A stretch of 64,000 bases of DNA from Buchnera aphidicola (Formosaphis micheliae) (GCF_039403185.1 NZ_CP135047.1:490354-554353), one strand, 5' to 3'; positions 49,183-60,750 are shown, counted from the first letter of the stretch. Translations and numbers: made by a program. Notes: generated by a model not told the origin, from the sequence alone.

Positions 49183-50283
49183 TTAAACTCTCTCTTGTAA
49201 TATATTAGCAATAATGTTTCCCATATCACTAGTACTAGTTATATTTGAATCATTTTTGTTAGTCATATCTACAGTTTTATAACCTTTTTTTAAAGCATGA
49301 AATACAGCCTGTTCTATTTCTTTTGCAATATTATCTAATTTCATTGTATATCTTAGTAACATAGCTACTGAAAGTATTTGTGCTATAGGGTTAGCTATAT
49401 TTTTACCTGCAATATCTGGAGCTGAACCACCTGCAGGTTCATATAAACCAAAATTTTTTTCATTTATACTGGCTGACGGTAACATTCCAATAGAACCTGT
49501 AATAATAGCACATTCATCAGATAATATATCGCCAAATAGATTAGAAGATAAAATAACATCAAATTGGGAAGGATTTTTTATAATTTGCATAACAGCGTTA
49601 TCAATGTATAAATGAGATAATACCACATCAGGATATTTTTTAGCAACTTTTTCTACAGTTTTTCTCCATAATACAGAACTAATTAATACATTTGATTTAT
49701 CAACAGAAGTAACTTTAAAATTACGAGTTCTTGCTAATTTAAAAGCAATATCAGCAATTCTACTAATTTCTGATTGAAAATATCTTTCGGTATCAAATGC
49801 TTGATTATTTATTTTATGTTTAATTAATCCTCTTGGTTTGCCATAATATATACCACTAATTAATTCACGTACACATAAAATATCAAATCCTTTTATACTA
49901 ATTTCATGACGTAAAGGAGATAAATTATGTAATTTAGGATATAATTTTGCAGGTCTTAAATTGGCAAATAAATTAAAATGTTTTCTTAATGGTAATAGAG
50001 CAGATCTTTCAGGTTGTTTGAATATAGGTAAGTGATTCCATGAAGGACCTCCTACAGAACCAAAAAGAATAGCGTCTGATTGTTCACATCCTATTAATGT
50101 ATGTTTCGGTAAAGCTGTATTATATTTATTTATAGCGATACCTCCAATGTCATATTCTTTTAAAACAATATTTAACAAATATTTTTTTTTTAATATTTCT
50201 AAAATTTTATATGCTTCTTGCATTATTTCAGGACCAATTCCATCGCCTGGTAATACTGCTATATTATATTCTCTTAATGTCAT
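49183..50283 (-). CDS. leuB: 3-isopropylmalate dehydrogenase
   Basis: 366 residues (E. coli 363). NAD-dependent oxidative decarboxylation of 3-isopropylmalate to 2-ketoisocaproate. Seen: [15 protein letters not shown] at the start, [35 protein letters not shown] with the catalytic Tyr, [16 protein letters not shown] with the catalytic Lys, [25 protein letters not shown] holding the metal aspartates, and [21 protein letters not shown] binding NAD. The leuA stop lies 472 nt upstream, an unusual break in an operon that is normally tight. Confidence 0.98.
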   Translation of the reverse strand: MTLREYNIAVLPGDGIGPEIMQEAYKILEILKKKYLLNIVLKEYDIGGIAINKYNTALPKHTLIGCEQSDAILFGSVGGPSWNHLPIFKQPERSALLPLRKHFNLFANLRPAKLYPKLHNLSPLRHEISIKGFDILCVRELISGIYYGKPRGLIKHKINNQAFDTERYFQSEISRIADIAFKLARTRNFKVTSVDKSNVLISSVLWRKTVEKVAKKYPDVVLSHLYIDNAVMQIIKNPSQFDVILSSNLFGDILSDECAIITGSIGMLPSASINEKNFGLYEPAGGSAPDIAGKNIANPIAQILSVAMLLRYTMKLDNIAKEIEQAVFHALKKGYKTVDMTNKNDSNITSTSDMGNIIANILQERV

Positions 50284-50755
50284 TCATACCTCTTTACTTT
50301 TGAATTTTATTTTTTTATAAATATTTTTTATAAAAATATATATTGATATGGTTGTATATGAATATATTTATGTATAATTTTATAAAAATTAATACAAATA
50401 AAAAAATTCATTTGATATATTAAATATCATGATATTTTTAATAAAACATAATTTTTTTGATATAAAATTTCGTTATAAAAGTATTTTTATATCTGTAATT
50501 ATATTTTTATAATTTTAAATAAATATTTTTTATTTAATAACAATTAATAAAATATAAATAAAAAATAAATATGTATTATTTATATAAGTTTTCAATTATT
50601 TTTTTAATATTTTATATGTATATAAAATATTGTTATAAATTTTTATTTTATCAAAAATATTTTGTTAGAGATGATATTTTTTTACATATATAGTGAATTA
50701 TGGAATATTAAATAATTGTAATTAATGAATAAAATTAAATTATAGATTATAATAG
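50284..50755. other. 472-bp break between leuA and leuB
   Basis: A/T-rich, no frame, no clear hairpin. In other leu operons leuA and leuB nearly touch. The segment might hold a separate promoter for leuBCD or mark an old insertion or deletion; I see no boxes good enough to annotate. A possible TATATAG motif (50686-50692) is unremarkable in this base composition. Confidence 0.45.
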
Positions 50756-52321
50756 TTAGTTTTTTAATGAATGTTGATGTGAATTTTTTATTAATTTTAA
50801 GAAAACTTTTTGTGATTTCCATATATCATTTAAAACATGAATAATAGATTTAATAAAAGATTTAAAAATATTATGACTCGTACCTATACCATAAAATTTT
50901 CTCTTTTTATATATTATAGTAACATTTACTTGTCCTGAATTCTCTATTTTATTACCTTCAGAAAATAACGTTATTTTTTTTAATGTCATAGATAAATTAG
51001 AGATATCATTTAATATACTAAAAATTGCATGAAAAATACCAATTTTAGTTTGAATTATTTTAGTACGTATATTTTCTCCACAACTTACTTCTAATTTTAC
51101 TATAATGTTACCAGTTAATTGATAATGTATATCAAAATTTTTTAAGTTAAAATAATTTGTATTGTATTCTATTGGATCAATAAAAGCTAATGTTTCTAAC
51201 TCATAATCAAAAACTTGTCCTTTATTATCTGCTAACTTTAAAAATGCAGTATAGAGAGACTCTATATTATATTCTGTTTCGTTATAACCCATCATTTGCA
51301 TATGATATTTTATAGCAGCACGTCCAGATCGGGATGTTAAATTTAATTTATGTTTTTTAAACCCAATACTTTCTGGAATAATAATTTCGTAATTTTTTCT
51401 GTTCTTTATAATTCCATCTTGATGAATTCCTGATGAGTGAGAAAAAGCATTAGATCCAACAATAGCTTTATTGGAGGGAATGAAAACTTGACAAACGCGG
51501 CTAATTATTTTACTAGTTTCATATATTTTTTTGTGATCAATATTAGTATATACATTTAATAGATCTTCTTTTATCTTAATAGCCATAATCACTTCTTCTA
51601 AAGCTGTATTTCCAGCACGTTCCCCAATCCCATTAATTGTACCTTCTATTTGTCTTGCACCAAATTGAATAGCTGCTATAGAATTAGCAACTGCCATGCC
51701 TAAATCGTTATGACAATGTACAGAAATAATGGCTTTATTAATATTAGGAACTGAATTATATAAATGTTGAATAACTTTACTAAATTCATTAGGTGTAGCA
51801 TAACCAACAGTATCAGGAATGTTAATAGTTGAAGCTCCTGCTTTTATAGTTTGTTCAACAATATAACATAAATTATCAATAGGAGTTCTACTGGCATCTT
51901 CGCAAGAAAATTCAATGTCATTTGTATAACGTTTAGCATATTTTATTGAAGATACAGATAATTCTAATATTTCTGAAAAATTTTTTTTTAATTTAGATTG
52001 TATGTGCAATGGTGACGTACCTAAAAAAATATGGATACGAAAATTTTTTGAAATTTTCATTGCTTCTGCTGCAGCATCAATATCTTTTTTTACACATCTT
52101 GCTAAACTACATATTTTACTTTTTTTTAATACTTTAGAAATATTAACAATAGCATTAAAATCTTCTGGTGAAGAAATAGGAAAACCAACTTCAATAATAT
52201 CAATGTTTAATTTTTCTAAAGCTAAAGCAATTTTTAATTTTTTTTCTATATTTAAACTAGTTCTTAAAGATTGTTCTCCATCTCTTAAAGATGTATCGAA
52301 AATAATAATTTTTTCTTTCAT
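50756..52321 (-). CDS. leuA: 2-isopropylmalate synthase
   Basis: 521 residues (E. coli 523). Condenses acetyl-CoA with 2-ketoisovalerate, the committed step to leucine. The catalytic TIM-barrel starts [13 protein letters not shown] (metal-binding Asp and the DRE-type motif), with [37 protein letters not shown] (metal His-x-His), [17 protein letters not shown] and [10 protein letters not shown]. The C-terminal regulatory domain (about 390-505), which senses leucine in other bacteria, is kept in length but diverged and Lys/Asn rich, so feedback control may be altered. First gene of the operon. Confidence 0.97.
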   Translation of the reverse strand: MKEKIIIFDTSLRDGEQSLRTSLNIEKKLKIALALEKLNIDIIEVGFPISSPEDFNAIVNISKVLKKSKICSLARCVKKDIDAAAEAMKISKNFRIHIFLGTSPLHIQSKLKKNFSEILELSVSSIKYAKRYTNDIEFSCEDASRTPIDNLCYIVEQTIKAGASTINIPDTVGYATPNEFSKVIQHLYNSVPNINKAIISVHCHNDLGMAVANSIAAIQFGARQIEGTINGIGERAGNTALEEVIMAIKIKEDLLNVYTNIDHKKIYETSKIISRVCQVFIPSNKAIVGSNAFSHSSGIHQDGIIKNRKNYEIIIPESIGFKKHKLNLTSRSGRAAIKYHMQMMGYNETEYNIESLYTAFLKLADNKGQVFDYELETLAFIDPIEYNTNYFNLKNFDIHYQLTGNIIVKLEVSCGENIRTKIIQTKIGIFHAIFSILNDISNLSMTLKKITLFSEGNKIENSGQVNVTIIYKKRKFYGIGTSHNIFKSFIKSIIHVLNDIWKSQKVFLKLIKNSHQHSLKN

Positions 52322-52845
52322 TTTATTTTTCCATTAATTTTTATATTTGTATTTAATAATAAATAAACTATTTCAGTTAAATTTTTTTTATTAAATATAT
52401 ATAATAATATATGATGATTGATTAATTGTAGTTATATATATTTTCCACTTAATTAATTATTTTTTAGTTTAATTGAATTAAATTAATATAATAGATTGTG
52501 AATTGTAACATAATCTAAAAAATGAAATAAAAAATGAATTAGATAACGAGTGATTATTAGTAATATAAAAAAAGATAGTAAATATTTAATACAATATTGT
52601 ATTTAATTAATGTAAAGTACAAAAAAATTAAAATAAATTATTAATATATAAAATATTAATGCTGTCGATTATTTTCGTATAAGAGGTAATAATTTTATTT
52701 TCTTACTTAAATTATATTAATTTATTAGTAGAGATTAATTGATTGAATTATAGGTATATAATAATTTAATTATATATTTTCTATATTTATAATAATTTAT
52801 TTTTTTTAAAATAATTTGTTATTTATATTATTTTTTTATCTAATG
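52322..52845. other. Leader region of leuA
   Basis: 524 nt between the rep stop and the leuA start. It should hold the leuABCD promoter. A 16-bp palindrome AATACAATATTGTATT lies at 52588-52603. No leucine-rich leader peptide is visible on the minus strand and no plasmid replication (repA-like) remnant is seen. Promoter boxes cannot be chosen with confidence among the many A/T matches. Confidence 0.4.
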
Positions 52846-54831
52846 CTAAATGAAATATTTTTTACTAATATTTTTATAAAAATTTATATTATTTATTTGT
52901 ATCCATGATACCTCATTTTGAGGTAGTTCTAACAAGAATCTACTAGGTTGTGGATATACAGAAGTTCCAAATTGATATCTTTTTTTACAATAACTAAAAA
53001 ACAATTCTTTTTTAGCTCGAGTAATACCAACATACATTAATCTTCTTTCTTCATCTACATTACAATTAAGAACTGAATAATGAGGTAAGATACCTTCTTC
53101 CATTCCTGTCATAAATACAAAAGGAAATTCTAATCCTTTAGATGAATGCAATGTCATTAAGTGTATTTTATTATGAATATTATTATTATAAATGTCACTA
53201 TTATCATTTTCAATAACATCTCTCAATGTAAATTGAGCAATAACATTAGATAAATTTGTTTGATTTTTAGTATCTTGATTTTTTAACATTTGATTTATCC
53301 ATGAAATAAATAAGTCAATATTTTTTATTTTTGTTTTATTTAATTCTATATCTGATGATTGACTTAATAGCCATTCTTTATATTGTATATCGCATACAAT
53401 TTTATTTAATACAGTAGTAGGTTTAAATTTTACTATCTGAACAATTTCTTTAATCCATTGGGCAAAATTTTGTAAAATATTAATACTGTTTTTATTTAAT
53501 ATATTATTAATTTCTGGATTGAAAATAGATTGAAAAAGACTAATTTTATTTTTTTTTGCTAATGCAGTTAATTTTTTAACTGTAATGTTACCAATTTTAC
53601 GTGAAGGAATATTAATTATTTTTGTAAAAGCATAATTATCATTTAAGTTAGTTATGAAACGAAGATATATAATTAAATATTTAATTTCAGGACGATTTAA
53701 AAATGTAACATTAGAAGAAATAGAATATGGTAGTTGGTTTTGTATTAAAAATTTTTCGAAAATTTTTGATTGATAATTATTACGATATAAAATTACATAA
53801 TCTTTATATACAGTATTATGCAAATAACGATGTGATATAATTTGTTGAATTATTTGTTTTGCTTCTTCTTCCTCATTATCCATTACTAAAATTTTTATTT
53901 TTGAACCATTTTCTAATTCAGAAAACAATTCTTTTTTACAAAGATTTGTATTGTGAGAGATTAAAAAATTTGCAACTTTTAAAATTCTTTTTGATGAACG
54001 GTAATTATGCTCCATTTTAATAATTTTTAAAGTGGGATAATCTTTTTTTAAGTTTAAAATATTATTTATTTTAGCACCTCTCCAAGAATAAATAGACTGA
54101 TTATCATCACCTACTAAAGTAAAATTAGCATTAGTACCACTTAATAATTTAATTAATTTATATTGTAACGTATTTATATCTTGGTATTCATCAACTAATA
54201 AATATCTAATTTTTTTTTGCCAATTCGATTTAATTAAATTATTATTTTTTAATAAAACAGTTGGTAATAAAATAAGATCATCAAAATCTAAAATGTGGCA
54301 AGATTTTAAATAAGAATAATAACGTTTATAACATTGAATAAACTGTATTTGTATATTTGTAGTTATTTGTTTATTTATTTCATTGGGATATAATAATTTG
54401 TTTTTACAATATGAAATAAATAATAATAATTTTTTAAATAATTTTTTATCATTTTTAACATAATTAATGCTTAAATCTTTAATTAAGATCAATTGATCTT
54501 TTTCATCTAATATAGAAAAATTTAAAGGTATTCCTAATGCTTTATGTTCAGATTTAATAATTTTTAAACCTAGACTATGAAATGTAGAAATAGTTAATTT
54601 ATTTATTTCTTCTGTTAGTATTTGTTTTTTAATACGATTTTTAATTTCTATAGCAGATTTGTTATTGAAAGTAAGAGACACTATATTTTTTGTTTTATAA
54701 CCACATATGTTTATTAAATAGATTATTTTATTAATAATAACTTTTGTTTTACCAGAACCAGCTCCTGCTAATACTAAACAAGGTCCATTAACAAAATGTA
54801 CCGCTTTTTTTTGATGATAATTAAGATTCAT
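52846..54831 (-). CDS. rep: ATP-dependent DNA helicase Rep
   Basis: 661 residues (E. coli 673). UvrD/Rep superfamily-1 3'-5' helicase that clears proteins ahead of the fork and restarts replication. Motif I is AGAGSGKT at 22-29; Ia-III: FTFNNKSA-like LTFNNKSA, LLVDEYQDINTLQYKL and LVGDDNQSIYSWRGA; V: LMTLHSSKGLEFPFVFMTGMEEGILPH; VI: RRLMYVGITRAKKELFFSY. With rep next to trxA in related Buchnera, the leu genes occupy the junction here. Rep is chosen over UvrD because of length and the neighbouring ilvC, as in E. coli. Confidence 0.95.
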   Translation of the reverse strand: MNLNYHQKKAVHFVNGPCLVLAGAGSGKTKVIINKIIYLINICGYKTKNIVSLTFNNKSAIEIKNRIKKQILTEEINKLTISTFHSLGLKIIKSEHKALGIPLNFSILDEKDQLILIKDLSINYVKNDKKLFKKLLLFISYCKNKLLYPNEINKQITTNIQIQFIQCYKRYYSYLKSCHILDFDDLILLPTVLLKNNNLIKSNWQKKIRYLLVDEYQDINTLQYKLIKLLSGTNANFTLVGDDNQSIYSWRGAKINNILNLKKDYPTLKIIKMEHNYRSSKRILKVANFLISHNTNLCKKELFSELENGSKIKILVMDNEEEEAKQIIQQIISHRYLHNTVYKDYVILYRNNYQSKIFEKFLIQNQLPYSISSNVTFLNRPEIKYLIIYLRFITNLNDNYAFTKIINIPSRKIGNITVKKLTALAKKNKISLFQSIFNPEINNILNKNSINILQNFAQWIKEIVQIVKFKPTTVLNKIVCDIQYKEWLLSQSSDIELNKTKIKNIDLFISWINQMLKNQDTKNQTNLSNVIAQFTLRDVIENDNSDIYNNNIHNKIHLMTLHSSKGLEFPFVFMTGMEEGILPHYSVLNCNVDEERRLMYVGITRAKKELFFSYCKKRYQFGTSVYPQPSRFLLELPQNEVSWIQINNINFYKNISKKYFI

Positions 54832-54872
54832 ATAATAAATGTATACGATGTATTTTATATAACAATAAGTAG

Positions 54873-54904
54873 AATATTAAATGTATTTAAATACATTTAA
54901 TATT
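54873..54904. terminator. 32-bp perfect palindrome behind ilvC
   Basis: A perfect palindrome centred at 54888/54889, containing ATGTATTTAAATACAT. It lies 36 nt past the ilvC stop and 42 nt before the rep start on the same strand, so it probably ends the ilvC message (or tempers readthrough into rep). Confidence 0.5.
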
Positions 54905-54939
54905 ATTATGTTTTATATAGTTTTGAATTTATTTAATAA

Positions 54940-56421
54940 TTAAATACTATTATTTATAGAATAAGTAGTCATACCATTCATGTAACTACGTAATTTTCTA
55001 CCTATAATTTCAATAGGATGTTGATAAATTTTTTGATTAATATGTTCTAAATCAATATTACTAATTTGTTTATAAGATATTTTTTTACCTAAATCGCTTG
55101 GATGCAATTGTTTTATATAATTTTTAAGTAATGGAATAGCTGATTGTGTAAATAAATAATTTCCGTATTCAGCAGTATCAGATATTACTTGATTCATTTC
55201 ATATAATCGTTTTCTTGTTATTGTGTTCGCAATTAATGGTAATTCATGTAAAGATTCATAATAAGCTGATTCAGCTTTAATACCTGATTCTACCATTACT
55301 TCAAATGCTAATTCAATTCCAGATTTTAATATAGCAATCATAAAAATACCATGATCAAAATGTTCTTTTTCATTAATTTTTTCTTGAATGTTTACATATT
55401 TTTCAAAACTAGTATTTTTTGTTTGATTTCTCCAATATAGCAAGTTTTTATCATTTTTGTTCCAATCTTTTATCATTTCAGCAGAAAAATTTCCTGAAAT
55501 AATATCGTCCATATGTTTTCTAAATATAGGTAAAAAAATTTTTTTTAATGAAGTAGATAATGAGCATACTCTAATTTTAGCTGTATTTGATAATCTATCT
55601 AACATTAAAGTAATTCCACCATATTTTAAAGATGTAGTTAATATTTCCCATCCATTTTGTATTAATTGTCCAGCATAACTTGAACGAAAACCTTGATCAA
55701 TTAAATGTTCATAACATACAATAGAAGCTGATTGTAATAAACCGCATAAAATAGTTTGTTCTCCCATTAGATCTGATTTTACTTCTGCTATAAAAGAAGA
55801 ATGCAATACTCCAGCACGATGACTACCTAATCCTACTGCCCATGCTTTTGCAACTTGTAAACCTATTTTATCAGGATCATTATCGGTATGTACAGCTATT
55901 AAAGTTGGTACTCCAAAATTTCGTTTATATTCTTCTCTTACTTCTGTTCCTGGGCATTTTGGTGCAACCATAATAACTGTAATATCTTGTCTAATTTTCT
56001 GACCTATTTCTACAATATTAAAACCATGTGAATAACCTAATATTGAACCTTTTTTCATTAATGGTTGAATATTTTTAATTACTTCAGAATGTTGTTTATC
56101 TGGTGTTAAATTAATAACTAAATCGGCATGTGGTATTAAATTAATATAAGAGTCGACTTTAAAATTATTTTTTTTAGCTTGCTGCCATGATACATTTTTA
56201 TTAAGAATAGACTGTTCTCTTAACGCATATGATATATTTAGTCCAGAATCACGTAGATTTAAACCTTGATTTAAACCTTGAGATCCACAACCAATAATAA
56301 CAATATTTTTATTTTTTAAGTATGTAATTCCATTAATAAATTCATTCATATGCATGAATGTACATTTACCTAATTCTATTAATTTTTCACGAAAGTTTAA
56401 TGAATTGAAATAATTAGTCAT
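54940..56421 (-). CDS. ilvC: Ketol-acid reductoisomerase
   Basis: 493 residues (E. coli 491), the long class II form. It isomerises and reduces acetolactate or acetohydroxybutyrate with NADPH on the way to valine, leucine and isoleucine. NADPH site: [20 protein letters not shown] with [11 protein letters not shown]; catalytic and metal residues: [56 protein letters not shown] and [12 protein letters not shown]. It is downstream of ilvD on the same strand (183 nt); ilvY and the other ilv genes of the E. coli cluster are not here. Confidence 0.98.
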   Translation of the reverse strand: MTNYFNSLNFREKLIELGKCTFMHMNEFINGITYLKNKNIVIIGCGSQGLNQGLNLRDSGLNISYALREQSILNKNVSWQQAKKNNFKVDSYINLIPHADLVINLTPDKQHSEVIKNIQPLMKKGSILGYSHGFNIVEIGQKIRQDITVIMVAPKCPGTEVREEYKRNFGVPTLIAVHTDNDPDKIGLQVAKAWAVGLGSHRAGVLHSSFIAEVKSDLMGEQTILCGLLQSASIVCYEHLIDQGFRSSYAGQLIQNGWEILTTSLKYGGITLMLDRLSNTAKIRVCSLSTSLKKIFLPIFRKHMDDIISGNFSAEMIKDWNKNDKNLLYWRNQTKNTSFEKYVNIQEKINEKEHFDHGIFMIAILKSGIELAFEVMVESGIKAESAYYESLHELPLIANTITRKRLYEMNQVISDTAEYGNYLFTQSAIPLLKNYIKQLHPSDLGKKISYKQISNIDLEHINQKIYQHPIEIIGRKLRSYMNGMTTYSINNSI

Positions 56422-56566
56422 ATTTTTCTTTTTTAGTTTATTTAAAATAATTTAATATTATCATACAATGAATATATTAAAGAATAAATTTTATCTATAA
56501 TTTAAAATATTAAAGTTAAAAAATTATTTTAGCAATAAAATTAATTTAATTTAGTTAATTGACATA

Positions 56567-56584
56567 ATATATATATATATATAT
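56567..56584. repeat. (AT)9 microsatellite in the ilvD-ilvC gap
   Basis: Nine AT units lie between ilvD and ilvC, in the leader of ilvC on its strand. It is a small repeat without evident function but may vary in length. Confidence 0.6.
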
Positions 56585-56603
56585 GAATAAAATTATATAT
56601 TAT

Positions 56604-58460
56604 TTATAATACAGAAATTAGTTTACTTTTATCACGTACAGCACCTTTATCAGCACTAGTAGTAAAATGTGCGTAAATTTTTAAAGAAAGTGATATATTT
56701 CTTTTTCTAGTTATCGGTGTGTATGCGTACACTCCTCTTGATTCTTCTTTTTTAATTCTAATATTTAGTTCATCTTGTGTAATATGTAATTGAATAGTTC
56801 GATTAGGAATATTAATAGATATTAAATCACCATTTTTTACTAGAGCAATAATACCTTTGTTAGCAGCTTCAGGAGAAATATGACCTATTGATAAACCTGA
56901 TGTTCCTCCTGAAAAACGACCATCTGTTATTATGGCGCACTGTTTATCTATATTCATAGATTTTAGATAAGTGGTAGGGTATAGCATTTCTTGCATTCCA
57001 GGCCCGCCTTTTGGACCTTCATATCTAATTACAACAATATCTCCTGGTAAGATTTTATTACTTAAAATTGCTTTAACAGATTCGTCTTGACTTTCATAAA
57101 CTTTTGCGAGACCTTGAAATATCAAATTATTTTTATCAACTCCAGCACTTTTAACAATACAACCATTTTTTGCTATATTCCCATATAATACTGCTAAACC
57201 ACCATCTTGGTTGTAAGCATATTTACATGATCGAATACATCCGTTTTTCCGATCATTATCTAATGTATTCCATCTAAAATTTTGAGAAAAAGGTTTTATT
57301 GTTTTAATACCCATAGGTCCAGCTTTAAACATTTTAAGAATTTTATAGTCTTTTGTTTGAATGATATCATATTTTTTCAATGTTTCTTTTAAAGTAAAAT
57401 TGTTTATATTATGTACGCTAGTATCTATTAATTTTGCACGATCTAATTCTCCTAAAATACCCATAACTCCTCCTGCTCTGTGAAAATCTTCCATATGATA
57501 TAAATTAGAACTAGGAGCCAATTTACAAATATGAGGTGTTCTTTTTGCAAGAAAATCTATATCTGATAAATTAAAGCGTATTTTTCCTTCTTGTGCTGCT
57601 GCTAATAAATGTAAAATAGTATTAGTAGAACCTCCCATAGAAATATCTAACATCATTGCATTACGAAATGATATTTCATTTGCAATATTTCGAGGTAATG
57701 CATTATGATCGTTAAATAAATAATAACGATTAGTTAAATTAACAATTAATTTTCCAGTATTTATAAATAATTCTTTTCGATCTATATGTGTTGCTAATAT
57801 AGTACCATTACCAGGTAAAGCTAATCCTAATGCTTCAATTAAACAATTCATAGAATTTGCAGTAAATAATCCAGAACAAGAACCACATGTTGGACAAGCT
57901 GAATTTTCTATTTTTTTTATGAATTCGGTAGATTTATTAGGACTAGCTCCATAAGTAATTGCATCTACTAAATCTAATTTTATATTTTTTTTATTGATAC
58001 TTATTTTACCAGATTCCATAGGTCCACCAGAAACAAAAATACATGGTATATTTAATCTTAGAGCAGCCATTAACATACCTGGTGTAATTTTATCACAATT
58101 AGAAATACATACCATTGCATCAGCACAATGAGCATTAATCATATATTCAACAGAATCTGCTATTAATTCACGTGATGGTAAAGAATATAACATTCCACTA
58201 TGTCCCATTGCTATTCCATCATCTATAGCAATAGTATTAAATTCTTTTGCTACCCCTCCACAATTTTTAATTTCTTTAGCAATAATAGAACCTAATTTAC
58301 GAAGATGAATATGTCCAGGTACAAATTCTGTAAATGAATTTGCAATTGCAATTATTGGTTTATTAAAATCTGTATCAGACATGCCGGTTGCTTTCCATAA
58401 AGCTCTTGCTCCAGTCATGTTTTTTCCATGAGTAGTTGTTCTAGAACGGTATTCTGGCAT
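56604..58460 (-). CDS. ilvD: Dihydroxy-acid dehydratase
   Basis: 618 residues (E. coli 616). Fe-S dehydratase making 2-ketoisovalerate and 2-keto-3-methylvalerate, precursors of Val/Leu and Ile. It supplies the substrate of LeuA coded nearby. Cluster cysteines: [12 protein letters not shown] and [17 protein letters not shown]. Other signatures: [60 protein letters not shown] and [22 protein letters not shown]. The ATG at 58460 has only weak SD-like sequence upstream. It is 172 nt downstream of the tRNA-Trp gene on the same strand. Confidence 0.98.
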   Translation of the reverse strand: MPEYRSRTTTHGKNMTGARALWKATGMSDTDFNKPIIAIANSFTEFVPGHIHLRKLGSIIAKEIKNCGGVAKEFNTIAIDDGIAMGHSGMLYSLPSRELIADSVEYMINAHCADAMVCISNCDKITPGMLMAALRLNIPCIFVSGGPMESGKISINKKNIKLDLVDAITYGASPNKSTEFIKKIENSACPTCGSCSGLFTANSMNCLIEALGLALPGNGTILATHIDRKELFINTGKLIVNLTNRYYLFNDHNALPRNIANEISFRNAMMLDISMGGSTNTILHLLAAAQEGKIRFNLSDIDFLAKRTPHICKLAPSSNLYHMEDFHRAGGVMGILGELDRAKLIDTSVHNINNFTLKETLKKYDIIQTKDYKILKMFKAGPMGIKTIKPFSQNFRWNTLDNDRKNGCIRSCKYAYNQDGGLAVLYGNIAKNGCIVKSAGVDKNNLIFQGLAKVYESQDESVKAILSNKILPGDIVVIRYEGPKGGPGMQEMLYPTTYLKSMNIDKQCAIITDGRFSGGTSGLSIGHISPEAANKGIIALVKNGDLISINIPNRTIQLHITQDELNIRIKKEESRGVYAYTPITRKRNISLSLKIYAHFTTSADKGAVRDKSKLISVL

Positions 58461-58632
58461 AAATATTCCATAATTTTTATATTTTTTATTAAAAAGATAT
58501 TATATTAACTGGATTATTTTTTATGTAATATTACTATTAATTAATTTTATATTTTAAATTTAATTAAATAATAACTTAATTCAAAAAATATTTTTTTGAT
58601 TAAATATTTTTTTAAAATGTTATATTTATTTT

Positions 58633-58706
58633 CAGGGGTGGAGGGATTTGAACCCCCAACAGTCGGTTTTGGAGACCGATGCTCTACCTATTTGAACTAC
58701 ACCCCT
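58633..58706 (-). tRNA. tRNA-Trp (anticodon CCA)
   Basis: Acceptor AGGGGTG/CACCCCT with discriminator G (the usual Trp identity base), anticodon stem TCGGT/ACCGA with loop CTCCAAA giving CCA, T-arm GGTTCAAATCC. CCA tail not encoded. It is charged by the TrpS at 3824-4831. No good -35 box was found for it, though TATACT appears upstream. Confidence 0.96.
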
Positions 58707-59061
58707 AATTAATTATTTAGTATAATATTAATAACATTTTACCATTTTATATTAGTGAAGTCTATTTATTAATAGTAAAATAAGTACTACATTGAAATAG
58801 AGTCTTATTTTAGTCATATATAAATAATAATCTTTATTTAATATAAATATACTTTTTAGAAAATTATATTTTTAAATTAATTAAATAATGATAGAATATT
58901 TTTTAATATTCTATTTTTAAAAAATATACGTTAAATAAATTATTTCAATATATAATTAGTAATAATATTCATTATATCATTAATTAATTTATTATTTTAA
59001 AATAAAATCTACGTTTTTTATATTAATATATATTCATGTATTTTTTTAGGTGTGTCAATTA
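58707..59061. other. Divergent spacer between tRNA-Trp and iscS
   Basis: 355 nt, A/T-rich, no frame. It holds the promoters of tRNA-Trp and of the isc genes. The regulator iscR, first in the E. coli operon, is absent, and no IscR-type site is recognisable. AGGTGTG just before 59062 is the iscS Shine-Dalgarno. Confidence 0.45.
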
Positions 59062-60276
59062 ATGAAATTACCAATTTATTTAGATTATGCGGCTACTACT
59101 CCAGTTGATTTTCAAGTATCTAATAAAATGATTAAATTTTTAACATCAGATGGAATATTTGGAAATGCTGCATCACGTTCACATGCTTTTGGTTGGCAAG
59201 CAGAAGAAGCTGTAGAATTAGCTAGAACTAAAATAGCTAATTTAATTAATTCAGATTCTCGTGAATTAATTTTTACTTCGGGCGCTACTGAAGCTAATAA
59301 TTTAGCGATTAAGGGCATATGTGAATTTTATAAAAAAAAAGGAAATCATATTATAACAGTTTCAACTGAACATAAATCTGTAATAGATACTTGTAGAGTT
59401 TTAGAAAATCATGGTTTTTATGTAACGTATATTAATCCTCTAAAAAATGGTTTGATTAATTTAGAAGATCTTAAAAATTCGATTAATAAACAAACAATTC
59501 TTGTCTCAATAATGCATGTAAATAATGAAATTGGTATAATACAGGATATTTGTAATATTTCTAAAATTTGTCGTTTAAATAAAATATTTTTACATGTAGA
59601 TGCTACTCAAAGTGTTGGCAAAATACCCACCAACGTTGAAGTTTTAGGAGTAGATTTAATGTCATTTTCTGCTCATAAAATATATGGACCTAAAGGTATT
59701 GGATGTTTGTATATTAGGAGAAAACCTCGAGTACGTATTTCTGCTTTAATACATGGAGGTGGTCATGAAAGAGGTATGAGATCTGGTACTTTGCCTGTTC
59801 ATCAAATAGTAGGTATGGGCGAAGCTTGTTCTATAATAAATAATTGTATAGAAAAAAATATTAAATATGTAACGAAACTAAGAGATACTTTTTGGAATGG
59901 AATAAAAAATATAGAATCAGTTTATTTAAATTCAGATTTAAAATATGGATCACCTTATATTATTAATATTAGTTTTAGTTATGTAGAAGGTGAATCATTA
60001 ATTATGGCATTGAAAGATTTAGCTATTTCTTCTGGATCAGCATGTACTTCAGCAAGTTTAGAGGCATCATATGTTCTTAAAGAATTAGGTTTAAAAGATG
60101 AATTAGCACATAGTTCAATACGTTTTTCTTTTAGTCATTTAACAAAATTAGAAGAAATTAACTATGCTGTTAAGTCAATTCATGAAGCTATTCATAAATT
60201 ACGTAATTTGTCTCCATTGTGGGAAATGTATAAATCAGGAATTGATTTAAATAATGTGAAATGGAATCATAATTAA
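59062..60276 (+). CDS. iscS: Cysteine desulfurase IscS
   Basis: 404 residues from the ATG at 59062, exactly the E. coli length; an in-frame GTG four codons upstream is less likely. PLP enzyme that takes sulfur from cysteine for Fe-S clusters and for tRNA thiolation (see tusC and tusD). It aligns without gaps to E. coli, placing the PLP lysine at 206 ([11 protein letters not shown]) and the sulfur-accepting cysteine at 328 ([12 protein letters not shown]). [22 protein letters not shown] and [10 protein letters not shown] are other PLP-site motifs. First gene of iscS-iscU; iscU follows after 36 nt. Confidence 0.98.
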   Translation: MKLPIYLDYAATTPVDFQVSNKMIKFLTSDGIFGNAASRSHAFGWQAEEAVELARTKIANLINSDSRELIFTSGATEANNLAIKGICEFYKKKGNHIITVSTEHKSVIDTCRVLENHGFYVTYINPLKNGLINLEDLKNSINKQTILVSIMHVNNEIGIIQDICNISKICRLNKIFLHVDATQSVGKIPTNVEVLGVDLMSFSAHKIYGPKGIGCLYIRRKPRVRISALIHGGGHERGMRSGTLPVHQIVGMGEACSIINNCIEKNIKYVTKLRDTFWNGIKNIESVYLNSDLKYGSPYIINISFSYVEGESLIMALKDLAISSGSACTSASLEASYVLKELGLKDELAHSSIRFSFSHLTKLEEINYAVKSIHEAIHKLRNLSPLWEMYKSGIDLNNVKWNHN

Positions 60277-60312
60277 TTTTAATAATAGTCATTAATTATA
60301 AGGAAAATTTGT

Positions 60313-60690
60313 ATGGCTTATAGCAAAAAAGTGTTGGATCATTATGAAAATCCTCGTAATGTTGGTTCTTTTTCTACTATTGATTCTACTATTGGTGTTG
60401 GCTTAGTGGGAGCACCAGCTTGTGGTGATGTTATGAAATTACAAATCAAAGTAGATAATGGCATTATAAAAGACGCGTGTTTTAAAACATATGGATGTGG
60501 TTCAGCTATTGCTTCTAGTTCATTAATGACAGAATGGATTAAGGGAAAATCTATTAGCGAAGCACAAAATATAAAAAACACTAAAATAGCTAAAGAACTA
60601 GAACTACCTCCAGTTAAAATTCATTGTTCAATTTTAGCCGAAGATGCTATTAAAGCTGCTATTAAAGATTATCATAGTAAAAAAAAATAA
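60313..60690 (+). CDS. iscU: IscU, Fe-S cluster scaffold
   Basis: 125 residues (E. coli 128). Scaffold on which IscS sulfur and iron are assembled into 2Fe-2S clusters. The three cluster cysteines are Cys37 (APACGDV), Cys62 (YGCGSA) and Cys105 (IHCSI). The chaperone-recognition motif LPPVK, at residues 98-102, is intact although no hscA gene lies nearby. ATG follows AAGGAAAA. iscA, which follows in E. coli, is absent; a 13-pair hairpin and then hscB come next. Confidence 0.98.
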   Translation: MAYSKKVLDHYENPRNVGSFSTIDSTIGVGLVGAPACGDVMKLQIKVDNGIIKDACFKTYGCGSAIASSSLMTEWIKGKSISEAQNIKNTKIAKELELPPVKIHCSILAEDAIKAAIKDYHSKKK

Positions 60691-60714
60691 ATTTTTACTC
60701 ATTATATAAGTGTA

Positions 60715-60750
60715 TACGTGTTGAGTATTAAATAGTTTACTCAGCACGTA
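60715..60750 (+). terminator. 13-pair hairpin between iscU and hscB
   Basis: Left arm 60715-60727 (TACGTGTTGAGTA) pairs with 60738-60750 (TACTCAGCACGTA), with one G-U pair and a 10-nt loop. It is unusually GC-containing for this region. It begins 25 nt past the iscU stop; the downstream bases are A/T-rich without a clean U-run. It could end or attenuate iscSU transcripts before hscB-fdx. Confidence 0.6.

Noticed and set aside
52588..52603. 16-bp palindrome as a leucine regulator (LeuO/Lrp-like) site
   Set aside because: All but two base pairs are A/T, no regulator gene is in view, and palindromes of this size are common in A/T spacers.
59050..59061. GTG start for IscS
   Set aside because: The ATG at 59062 gives exactly 404 residues starting MKLPIYLDY, as in the family, and is correctly spaced from AGGTGTG.
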